This document shows positions 1 through 5,372 of a DNA stretch of 7,422 nt, piece by piece. The position numbers were made by a program, and so were the translations under genes. Source of the stretch: an uncultured Bacteroidales bacterium (GTDB taxonomy: Bacteria; Bacteroidota; Bacteroidia; Bacteroidales; UBA932); assembly GCA_945912085.1 (NCBI GenBank), contig CAMEBJ010000056.1:1-7422 (forward strand). Reading direction: 5' to 3'. The notes below the pieces were generated by a model that ran no database searches, had not been told where the DNA came from, and saw nothing but the letters and a program-made list of their open reading frames with translations. The number at the start of each line of letters is the position of its first letter. The stretch's first letter is position 1.

Positions 1-67
1 CCGGAACCAGAAGGATTGAGGACTGGAAAATCTCTGAGTAATCAGGCTTTGGGGAAATGCCCTGTAT

Positions 68-110
68 CTGCCAATATGTCAGTACACCTGTCATTGGCAG
101 GTTATTTGTT
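68..110 (+). promoter_or_regulatory. Possible sigma-54-type promoter with paired TGTCA sites upstream of grpE
   Basis: TGGCAG at 95-100, five bases, then TTGTT at 106-110 matches the -24/-12 layout of sigma-54 promoters (TGGCAC-N5-TTGCA/T) in spacing, with two departures: G for C at the end of the -24 box and T for C in the -12 box. Two TGTCA copies lie 12 bp apart just upstream (77-81 and 89-93), and CTGCCAAT (68-75) with ATTGGCAG (93-100) form an 8-bp inverted repeat overlapping the -24 box. No TAnnTTTG box of the primary Bacteroidota sigma factor is visible between 100 and 191. A start near 121 would leave a leader of about 70 bases. The role is inferred; the weak -12 box is the main doubt. 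Confidence 0.35.
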
Positions 111-191
111 TGTCCCGATGTGCCATTTCAGGATTTGCGTATGAATCGCAGATTGCTGAATATACCGTAATGAAAAAAGGAGAAGATATAT

Positions 192-836
192 ATGGAAAAT
201 ATGAACAACGAGGAGAAAGATCTGAAACAGGAAGAGGCTGCTGCAGTTAACGAAGAGCTGACCGATGCAGTGAACGAAGAGCAGAAGGACTGTAAAGAAG
301 GGAAAAACTCCAAAAAGGAGAAGAAGGCCGAAAAGAAAGCATCTGCAAAAGTGGCCGAACTGGAGAAAAGGATTGCCGAGCTGGAGGAGAAGAACAACAA
401 ATTTGAGGAGAAGGCACTCAAAGACAAGGACGACTACATCCGCCTGATGGCTGAATTCGACAATTTCAGAAGAAGAACTGCTCAGGAGAAACTTGATCTG
501 GTAAGTACGGCATCAGAGGAAATCATCAAGGGGATTCTACCTATTCTTGATGACTTCGAGAGAGCCGTGAAAGCACTTGCCGAGACTGAGGACAGTGCGT
601 CTGCGAAGGAAGGGACCGAACTGATTTACAACAAGTTGGTTGGTTTCCTCAAGTCAAAGGGCCTTGCGAGAATTGAGACAGAGGGAAAAGATTTCGACAC
701 GGATTTCTTTGAGGCTGTCGCTCAGTTCCCTGTTCAGGAAGAGGACAAGAAAGGTAAGATTTTCGATGTCGTGCAGGCAGGATACACCCTGAACGGAAAA
801 GTAATCAGGTTCGCCAAAGTGGTTGTCGCAATCTGA
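192..836 (+). CDS. grpE: GrpE, nucleotide exchange factor for the Hsp70 chaperone DnaK
   Basis: Cytoplasmic co-chaperone of 214 residues that drives ADP release from DnaK so that bound client proteins can cycle. The first 50 residues are highly charged and Lys/Glu rich, as is usual for the disordered GrpE N-terminus. A long helix or coiled coil follows (about 52-100) and runs into the conserved NFRRR at 91-95. ILPILDDFERA lies at 115-125, and the C-terminal beta domain ends in GYTLNGKVIRFAKVVVAI (197-214). Phe207 stands where family members usually have Pro or His. The start at 192 is supported by AAAAAAGGAG ending 9 bases upstream; an ATG at 201 is a weaker alternative. dnaJ follows after 41 bases with its own ribosome binding site, so the two are probably co-transcribed. 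Length and motifs are normal for the family. Confidence 0.96.
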   Translation: MENMNNEEKDLKQEEAAAVNEELTDAVNEEQKDCKEGKNSKKEKKAEKKASAKVAELEKRIAELEEKNNKFEEKALKDKDDYIRLMAEFDNFRRRTAQEKLDLVSTASEEIIKGILPILDDFERAVKALAETEDSASAKEGTELIYNKLVGFLKSKGLARIETEGKDFDTDFFEAVAQFPVQEEDKKGKIFDVVQAGYTLNGKVIRFAKVVVAI

Positions 837-877
837 CAATGCGAAAGTTTTGTTGATTTGTAAAGGAGATCAATTTT

Positions 878-2041
878 ATGGCAGAGAAAAGGGATTACTA
901 TGAAGTGCTGGGCGTTGACAAGAACGCCTCACTTGATGACATAAAGAAAGCGTACAGGAAGAAGGCAATCCAGTACCATCCGGACAAGAATCCGGGCAAC
1001 AAGGAAGCCGAGGAGAAGTTCAAGGAGGCTGCCGAGGCATATTCCGTGCTCAGCGATGCGGACAAAAGGGCCAGGTATGACAAATTCGGACACGCAGGAA
1101 TGGGTGGACAGGCAGGACCTGACTTCAGCGGAGGTTTCGGAGACCTGAACGACATTCTGAACAACCTTTTCGGAGGCGGGTTCGGAGGCGGATTCGGAGG
1201 ATTCAGCGGATTTGGCAGAGGCTTCGGAGGCGACGAAGGTCCTTCACAGAGGGTCAGCAGGGGACGTGACATCAGGGTTCGCGTCAAGATGACTCTTGAG
1301 GAGATTGCAAAAGGTGCAGAAAAGGACATTACAATCGAAAAGAACGTGCCTTGCAGCGAATGCGGAGGGAAAGGAGCGAAGAATGCCGCTGACATCAAAA
1401 CTTGTCCTGCCTGTCACGGTACCGGCCAGGTAAAGAGGGTAATGAACACATTCCTGGGCCAGAGGGTCACCTATAACACTTCTCTCCAATGCGGCGGAGA
1501 GGGCAAAGTAATCAGCAAGCCTTGCAGGCATTGCGGCGGAACAGGGCTTGAGAGAAAAAGGGAATCGGTCAAGGTGAAAATCCCTGCAGGAGTTGAGAAT
1601 GGAATGCAACTTACTGTCCGCGGAGCAGGCCACGCTGCGAAGAACAACGGTGTGAATGGAGATTTGCTCGTGCTGATTGAAGAAGTGCAGCATCCTGAGT
1701 TGAAGAGGGATGGAAACAATCTTCTCTACACGAAGATAATCTCAGTCACGGACGCCATTCTAGGTGCGGAGGTCGAGATTCCTTGCCTTGACGGGAAATA
1801 CAATGTGAAAATCGAGCCGGGAACCCAGTCAGGTACTGTAGTACGGCTCAAGGGCAAAGGGCTCCCGTCTCTCAATTCTGGTACTGGGGACCTTTACGTG
1901 AAGTACATTGTCTGGATTCCGAAGAAATTGTCCAGGGATGAGAAGGAGACATTGGAGAGGATGAGGAGCAGCGAGAGTTTCCGTCCGAACCCAAGCAGAG
2001 AAGACAAAAATTTCTTTGATCGGCTCAGGGATATGTTTTAG
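878..2041 (+). CDS. dnaJ: DnaJ (Hsp40) co-chaperone, with one zinc-ligand cysteine replaced by serine
   Basis: Type I Hsp40 of 387 residues that delivers unfolded clients to DnaK and stimulates its ATPase. The J domain covers about 1-70 with the essential HPD at 34-36 (YHPDKNPGN). A Gly/Phe-rich linker runs from about 75 to 120. The zinc-finger domain spans 159-222 and the C-terminal substrate and dimerisation domains fill the rest. Cys pairs are at 159/162, 176/179 and 216/219, but the third motif reads S202-L-Q-C205-GGEG, so Ser occupies the first cysteine position. The spacing from 205 to 216 is the normal 11 residues, which fixes the alignment. Codon 202 is TCT, one base from the Cys codon TGT. 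By the usual numbering, motifs 2 and 3 form zinc centre II, so that site has only three Cys ligands. AAAGGAG lies 9 bases before the ATG. The gene otherwise looks intact. Confidence 0.97.
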   Translation: MAEKRDYYEVLGVDKNASLDDIKKAYRKKAIQYHPDKNPGNKEAEEKFKEAAEAYSVLSDADKRARYDKFGHAGMGGQAGPDFSGGFGDLNDILNNLFGGGFGGGFGGFSGFGRGFGGDEGPSQRVSRGRDIRVRVKMTLEEIAKGAEKDITIEKNVPCSECGGKGAKNAADIKTCPACHGTGQVKRVMNTFLGQRVTYNTSLQCGGEGKVISKPCRHCGGTGLERKRESVKVKIPAGVENGMQLTVRGAGHAAKNNGVNGDLLVLIEEVQHPELKRDGNNLLYTKIISVTDAILGAEVEIPCLDGKYNVKIEPGTQSGTVVRLKGKGLPSLNSGTGDLYVKYIVWIPKKLSRDEKETLERMRSSESFRPNPSREDKNFFDRLRDMF

Positions 2042-2067
2042 GAAGCTTTGGGGCGTCAGTTTTTGAG

Positions 2068-2112
2068 TTTTTCTGAAATTTGAGCGTTTCTCAGAAAATA
2101 ATTTCAGAAAAA
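2068..2112. other. AT-rich hairpin between dnaJ and the rplS promoter
   Basis: TTTTTCTGAAATT (2068-2080) and AATTTCAGAAAAA (2100-2112) are perfect 13-bp inverted repeats. The 19-base interval can fold further: TGAG (2081-2084) pairs with CTCA (2090-2093) around a CGTTT loop. A second TCAGAAA copy at 2091-2097 could compete for the left arm. It may end the grpE-dnaJ transcript, but no clear T run follows on either strand, so it is not a classical terminator. Its right arm stops one base before the -33 element of the rplS promoter. Confidence 0.5.
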
Positions 2113-2113
2113 G

Positions 2114-2144
2114 TTTGCAGGATTGAAATTAATTTGTACCTTTG
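2114..2144 (+). promoter_or_regulatory. Primary Bacteroidota-type promoter for rplS
   Basis: TTTG at 2114-2117, a 19-base spacer, then TACCTTTG at 2137-2144 is a full match to the -33 TTTG / -7 TAnnTTTG consensus of the Bacteroidota housekeeping sigma factor. Transcription should begin around 2150, giving a leader of nearly 80 bases before rplS. This element is the best single taxonomic marker in the window. It also shows that rplS and the tRNA form a unit separate from grpE-dnaJ. Confidence 0.85.
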
Positions 2145-2160
2145 CAATCCCAAAAACAAA

Positions 2161-2208
2161 GCAACCTCTTACGCAGGGTTTAAACAAGTTGAAAAGTCGT
2201 AACGTTGC
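2161..2208 (+). promoter_or_regulatory. Possible structured mRNA leader of rplS
   Basis: Two stacked helices can form in the rplS leader. GCAAC (2161-2165) pairs with GTTGC (2204-2208), and TTACG (2169-2173) pairs with CGTAA (2198-2202). They are separated by a small 3 x 1 internal loop and capped by a loop of about 24 bases. The structure ends 20 bases before the rplS start codon, a suitable place for feedback control by L19. Ribosomal-protein leaders are a well-known class, but this one is inferred from one sequence and short helices. Confidence 0.35.
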
Positions 2209-2228
2209 CACTAAAAACATCTACAGTT

Positions 2229-2612
2229 ATGGATTTGATGAAAGTTGTTGAGCAAGCTTTCGCAAATGAGAAAGTTGCTACATACCCGAAGTTCAAAGCA
2301 GGTGACACTATCACAGTTACCTACCGCATCAAGGAGGGAGACAAGGAGAGACTCCAGAAGTTCAGAGGAGTGGTTATCCAGCTCAGAGGTGCAACTCCAA
2401 CCACAAAGACCTTTACTATCAGGAAAGTGTCAAATGGAGTAGGCGTTGAAAGAATTTTCCCATTTGAGTCTCCATTCATTGATTCAATTGAACTCAACAA
2501 AGTTGGTAAAGTTCGTAGAGCAAGAATCTTCTACATCCGCAATCTGTCAGGTAAGAAGGCTCGCATCAAAGAGAAGAGAAGCGCTCTCATAAAAGAGGAG
2601 ACTGCAGAATAG
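2229..2612 (+). CDS. rplS: 50S ribosomal protein L19
   Basis: Protein of the large ribosomal subunit located near the 30S-50S interface. From the ATG at 2229 it has 127 residues, beginning MDLMKVVEQAF, as expected for Bacteroidota L19. Diagnostic segments are FKAGDTITVTYRI, FRGVVIQLRG, FTIRKVSNGVGVERIFPFES and the basic tail VGKVRRARIFYIR followed by GKKARIKEKR. The reading frame stays open upstream to a TTG at 2205, but those eight extra residues do not look like L19 and lie in the leader, so 2229 is chosen. No Shine-Dalgarno sequence precedes it, which is common in this phylum. It has its own promoter and is followed 28 bases later by tRNA-Arg, almost certainly on the same transcript. Confidence 0.96.
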   Translation: MDLMKVVEQAFANEKVATYPKFKAGDTITVTYRIKEGDKERLQKFRGVVIQLRGATPTTKTFTIRKVSNGVGVERIFPFESPFIDSIELNKVGKVRRARIFYIRNLSGKKARIKEKRSALIKEETAE

Positions 2613-2619
2613 CAACAGA

Positions 2620-2633
2620 AGACCGAAAGGTCT
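2620..2633 (+). other. Small GAAA-capped hairpin between rplS and tRNA-Arg
   Basis: AGACC and GGTCT enclose a GAAA tetraloop, a 5-bp stem in the 28-base spacer between the rplS stop and the tRNA. No T run follows, so it is not a terminator. It may stabilise the rplS 3' end after the tRNA is cut out, or be chance; the stem is short. Confidence 0.35.
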
Positions 2634-2640
2634 CTGATTC

Positions 2641-2714
2641 GGCCCCTTAGCTCAACTGAATAGAGCATTTGACTACGGATCAAAAGGTTACAGGTTTGAA
2701 TCCTGTAGGGGTCA
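2641..2714 (+). tRNA. tRNA-Arg, anticodon ACG
   Basis: A complete 74-base cloverleaf. The acceptor stem GGCCCCT/AGGGGTC has one G-T wobble at 2-71. The D stem is GCTC/GAGC, the anticodon stem TTTGA/TCAAA with loop CTACGGA (anticodon 2675-2677), and the T stem ACAGG/CCTGT. ACG reads CGU directly and, after deamination of A34 to inosine by TadA, CGC and CGA as well. The discriminator is A2714 and CCA is not encoded. The D loop AACTGAATA has A at position 19 instead of the conserved G, and the T loop TTTGAAT has T at 56 instead of C, so the tertiary G19-C56 pair becomes A19-U56. It lies downstream of rplS and upstream of a strong terminator. Confidence 0.95.
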
Positions 2715-2715
2715 C

Positions 2716-2756
2716 AAATCAGACCAGTCAGAAATGGCTGGTCTGATTTTTATTTT
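2716..2756 (+). terminator. Rho-independent terminator of the rplS-tRNA-Arg unit
   Basis: A 15-bp stem (2716-2730 with 2735-2749, one G-T pair) is capped by a GAAA tetraloop at 2731-2734. A T-rich tail (TTTTTATTTT) overlaps the end of the stem. It starts two bases after the tRNA, so it closes the transcript and also marks the tRNA 3' trailer. Confidence 0.93.
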
Positions 2757-2759
2757 CCC

Positions 2760-2859
2760 CATTCCAGGTCCAGAGATATTTCATCATTCCAGGTACAGAG
2801 AGTTTTAGTCATTCCAGAACCAAAGATTCTACGTCATTCCAAGCCAGACAAGCCTAACT
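2760..2859. repeat. Four degenerate 25-bp tandem repeats beginning CATTCCA
   Basis: Units start at exactly 25-base intervals: 2760, 2785, 2810 and 2835. All four begin CATTCCA. Units 1 and 2 agree at 20 of 25 positions, units 1 and 3 at 18, and unit 4 has diverged most. They lie in the gap between two converging transcription units and have no useful open frame. The general shape (C/GTCATTCC followed by a short variable stretch) resembles short dispersed intergenic repeats found in several Bacteroidota, but I cannot assign a named family. Confidence 0.75.
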
Positions 2860-2889
2860 AACCACCCAAACCACCCTGCCCAAGATCAT

Positions 2890-2942
2890 AAAAAAGAGTT
2901 GTAACAATTTTGTTAAATAAATCAACTACATTGTTACAACTC
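2890..2942 (-). terminator. Rho-independent terminator for fprA, minus strand
   Basis: Read on the minus strand, a 13-bp perfect stem (2930-2942 with 2896-2908, AGTTGTAACAA core) encloses a 21-base AT-rich loop and is followed by six T residues (complement of A2890-2895). It lies 40 bases beyond the fprA stop codon. The loop is longer than usual, but stem and T run are in the right order only for the minus strand. Confidence 0.8.
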
Positions 2943-2982
2943 CTATTTTACAAGCAATTACCGCCAAAAAGGAGAAACCGCA

Positions 2983-4128
2983 CTATTCAAAATCCGGAAA
3001 GATAACCTTTTCCGGTGAATATCCCTGGGCAAAGGAAACACCTTCTGATATTAGTTCAAATCCGAGTTTCTGGGCCCTTTCATTCATCTTGCGGACACTC
3101 ATTCCGGCCCAGGTGTAGGAGCCGAAGGCGAAGAAACGACGATTCTTCAGACAGCGTGCTTCAAGTGAGGAAATGAAGTATGCCACCGGAGGGAAGATTT
3201 CGCTGTTGTAGGTCGGAGCACCTGCGGCGATGGTGTCGTACTTGAATGCATCTGCAATTGCATAGGAATAATTCTCAGTGCAGAGATTGTGGATTGCAAA
3301 CGGGACTCCTTTTCTCTCAAGCGATGCAGCAAGGGCTTTGGCAGCCTTTTCGGTGTTTCCGTACATCGAGCCATAGACGATGCACACTCCCCTCTCACCT
3401 TCATATTTGCTGAGTTTGTCGTAAAGTGCGATGACATCTCCCAATTCATCTTCCCAGACAGGGCCGTGGGTGCTGCACACCCTTGCTATTTCCAGACCGG
3501 AGAGTTTCTTGAGGGCCGCCTGCACAGGAGCGCCGAACTTGCCCACGATGTTGGCGTAGTAGCGGGTCATTTCCTCACGGTAATCCTCGAATTTGCAGGC
3601 ATTTACCTTTCCTTCCACGACTCCGAAGGTTCCGAATGCGTCAGCAGAGAAAAGTGTCTTCTCGGCAGCGTAATATGTCACCATCACTTCAGGCCAGTGC
3701 ACCATCGGAGCGAAAAAGAACTGAAGGGTCACTCCCCTGCCCAGATCGAGCACGTCACCTTCTTTGACAATCTCGATGTTGTCAGTCAGACCGTGATAGC
3801 CGGCAATCATAGGAACAGCCTTTGCCGTGGTCACAATGCGGATTTGCGGCCATTCCTCCCTGACACGGCCAAGAAGTGCGGAATGGTCAGGCTCCATATG
3901 GTTCACGATGAGATAGTCTATTGTCCTGTCCCCGGCCTCAGCCTTGACTTTTGCGAGATATTCTTCTGCAAATGCCGCATCGGCAGTGTCAACCAAGGCT
4001 GTCTTCTGTCCGAAAACAAGATATGAGTTGTAGGAAACTCCCTTCGGAAGTGGCCAGAGGCTTTCGAAGAGGACCTTGGATGTGTCGTTTACGCCGACGT
4101 ACCTGATTGTTTCTGTAATTCTGTTCAT
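2983..4128 (-). CDS. fprA: Flavodiiron protein (A-type flavoprotein), O2/NO reductase
   Basis: Cytoplasmic enzyme of 381 residues that reduces oxygen to water and/or nitric oxide to N2O, protecting anaerobes. The N-terminal metallo-beta-lactamase-like domain (about 1-245) carries all diiron ligands: H77-x-E79-x-D81-H82 in NHMEPDH, H144 in MVHWPE, D163 in SADAFGTFG and H221 in STHGPVWED. The flavodoxin domain (about 247-381) has the FMN phosphate loop GSMYGNTE (253-260), APTYNSEIFPP and GSYTWAG. There is no C-terminal rubredoxin or flavin reductase domain, so it is the simple class A form and needs an external electron donor. The substrate preference cannot be read from the sequence. It is the last gene of the minus-strand cluster, 40 bases after an outer-membrane protein gene. 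The upstream DNA is A-rich without a Shine-Dalgarno sequence or convincing promoter. Confidence 0.93.
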   Translation of the reverse strand: MNRITETIRYVGVNDTSKVLFESLWPLPKGVSYNSYLVFGQKTALVDTADAAFAEEYLAKVKAEAGDRTIDYLIVNHMEPDHSALLGRVREEWPQIRIVTTAKAVPMIAGYHGLTDNIEIVKEGDVLDLGRGVTLQFFFAPMVHWPEVMVTYYAAEKTLFSADAFGTFGVVEGKVNACKFEDYREEMTRYYANIVGKFGAPVQAALKKLSGLEIARVCSTHGPVWEDELGDVIALYDKLSKYEGERGVCIVYGSMYGNTEKAAKALAASLERKGVPFAIHNLCTENYSYAIADAFKYDTIAAGAPTYNSEIFPPVAYFISSLEARCLKNRRFFAFGSYTWAGMSVRKMNERAQKLGFELISEGVSFAQGYSPEKVIFPDFE

Positions 4129-4168
4129 ATTTGTTTAATATTTATTGTTTTTCTTTTCAAAGGACACA

Positions 4169-4813
4169 TCAAAAAGCAAGACTTATTCCAATTTCAATGG
4201 AGGTGGCGAAATTGTTGTTTCTCCTGATTCTGTCGGCACTGACCTGCCCGTAATCATCTGAAAAAGAAAGTTTTGCGTATGAAAGTCTCAGTCCCGCCAA
4301 AAAATCCAGGCTGATTCTTCCTGAAAGCGGAAGACGGTAGCCGGTTCCCATTTTTCCACAAACACCGACTCTATCATCAGTGGCGAAATGGCATCCCCCA
4401 TCGAGAAAGACAAGCCATCCGGGCAGTTCGGGATTCTTCCCCACCAGACAGGTTCCCCTCAGTGAAACGGGAATCACCCTTGAGCCGAGCATACCTGCGT
4501 AACCGGAATACAACGACAGGTTGAACCTCCTCCCGATGTCACAACCGACGTGGGCAAGCACCTGGCCGTTTCCCTTGAACATCCATTCCACATTTTTTGC
4601 ATTGATGCGGAATCCTTCGACGGAATCATAATTTCTGTGATATGCAATATTTAAGGTTGTCAGACAGCCCCACTCAAGGCCGTAAGTAAACCTCAAGGCC
4701 GGTTTCTGATCCGCACGACCGGTTTCAACCCTGTCACGGGCAGATGCCCCACCCGCGTAAACAAACACCAGGAGGCTGCAGAACAGAAAAATATGAAGCA
4801 ATCTGCGTTCCAT
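4169..4813 (-). CDS. Predicted outer-membrane beta-barrel protein, uncharacterised
   Basis: A 214-residue protein with a clear signal peptide: MERR, a hydrophobic stretch to about residue 20, and a likely signal-peptidase I site after ASA (residue 25). The mature part has many short segments of alternating polar and hydrophobic residues, such as the regions around 86-107, 112-123 and 164-182, and ends in Phe as expected for proteins folded by the BAM complex. It resembles small beta-barrel proteins common in Bacteroidales, including a late RIRRNN segment, but no function is known to me. It starts 4 bases after the stop of the upstream membrane-protein gene, so translation is probably coupled; GAGG sits only two bases before the ATG. 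The two neighbours may be distant relatives or partners. Six cysteines (C12, 50, 91, 122, 141, 152) are unusual for a barrel protein. Confidence 0.72.
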   Translation of the reverse strand: MERRLLHIFLFCSLLVFVYAGGASARDRVETGRADQKPALRFTYGLEWGCLTTLNIAYHRNYDSVEGFRINAKNVEWMFKGNGQVLAHVGCDIGRRFNLSLYSGYAGMLGSRVIPVSLRGTCLVGKNPELPGWLVFLDGGCHFATDDRVGVCGKMGTGYRLPLSGRISLDFLAGLRLSYAKLSFSDDYGQVSADRIRRNNNFATSIEIGISLAF

Positions 4814-4817
4814 ATCC

Positions 4818-5351
4818 TCAGAAAGAGTATTTTACTCCGACTTCGGGAAGCAATCCGAAGATGAGTCCGTTTCTGTAAAGGCCAAGGGAAAAATTGCCAT
4901 CATCATTTCTCAGATGCAGTCCAAGAACAGGCTTGACTGACACAGAGAGAGTTACAGGGAGGTGGAATCGAAAATCAAGGCCGACACATCCCATTAGCCC
5001 AAGAGTCATTCCGGCTTGCCATTTCCTGTCTGTCATATATCCTGCCTTCACTCCCGGACCGGCATGGAAAGTCCCCTCTCCCGACTCTGACTCCCAGTGT
5101 TTCAGCACATAGTTGTACCCGAAGTCCAGGCTTACTCCCGGATTCATCTGATTTTTGTAGAAAATGGTGCTGCCATATTCCACGCCAAAACCAATATTCC
5201 AGAAAATCCTGTCATTCACGGTGTGGCCATATTCAATCCCCGACCGGCAAAACGAAAAGACAGCTCCGGCCGTGCGTGGACCCGCAGCAAGTCCCCCGGT
5301 GAAGAAAAACACCGAGGCAACAACTGCAAGTGCTCCACGCCAGAATCGCAT
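4818..5351 (-). CDS. Predicted outer-membrane beta-barrel protein, uncharacterised
   Basis: A 177-residue protein with an N-terminal signal peptide: MRFWR, then a hydrophobic core to about residue 20 and a probable cleavage site near LAA (21-23). The mature region shows repeated amphipathic beta segments, for example 50-60, 72-83, 94-105, 113-128 and 133-148, with Gly and aromatic residues at girdle-like positions. It ends VGVKYSF, a typical C-terminal strand with terminal Phe. An eight-strand barrel is plausible from the size. A strong ribosome binding site supports the start, and the gene begins 21 bases after pyk. No enzymatic motif is visible and the function is unknown. It could bind a small ligand, act as a structural barrel, or be part of an envelope complex with the following gene. 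Confidence 0.72.
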   Translation of the reverse strand: MRFWRGALAVVASVFFFTGGLAAGPRTAGAVFSFCRSGIEYGHTVNDRIFWNIGFGVEYGSTIFYKNQMNPGVSLDFGYNYVLKHWESESGEGTFHAGPGVKAGYMTDRKWQAGMTLGLMGCVGLDFRFHLPVTLSVSVKPVLGLHLRNDDGNFSLGLYRNGLIFGLLPEVGVKYSF

Positions 5352-5357
5352 TTTCAG

Positions 5358-5365
5358 TCCTCCTT
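5358..5365 (-). promoter_or_regulatory. Strong Shine-Dalgarno site for the first outer-membrane gene
   Basis: On the minus strand AAGGAGGA lies 6 bases before the ATG at 5351, in the 21-base gap after pyk. It is the best ribosome binding site on the minus strand here and fixes the start of the outer-membrane protein. Confidence 0.7.
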
Positions 5366-5372
5366 CGTCACA

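Noticed and set aside
3..41. Short open frame to a TAA at 39-41, possibly the tail of an upstream gene (RIEDWKISE)
   Set aside because: Only twelve codons are visible, with no recognisable family, and a second frame is open even longer (1-143); coding cannot be told from chance.
898..1398. 166-codon minus-strand open frame opposite dnaJ
   Set aside because: A Pro- and Ser-rich shadow caused by the Gly/Phe-rich and biased codons of dnaJ; no domain or start signal.
2205..2228. TTG start eight codons upstream for rplS
   Set aside because: The added residues are not L19-like and overlap the candidate leader helix; the ATG at 2229 gives the expected MDLMKVVE start.
2757..2982. CRISPR-like array at the 25-bp repeats
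   Set aside because: The units are contiguous and degenerate with no unique spacers and no cas genes nearby.
3289..4026. 245-codon open frame on the plus strand opposite fprA
   Set aside because: It lies wholly antisense to a flavodiiron gene with all catalytic residues; its translation shows no recognisable domain and it has no ribosome binding site or promoter.
4129..4168. Possible own promoter for fprA (CCTTTG on the minus strand)
   Set aside because: Only the TTTG half of the -7 box matches and there is no -33 element at the right distance; an independent promoter remains possible but unsupported.
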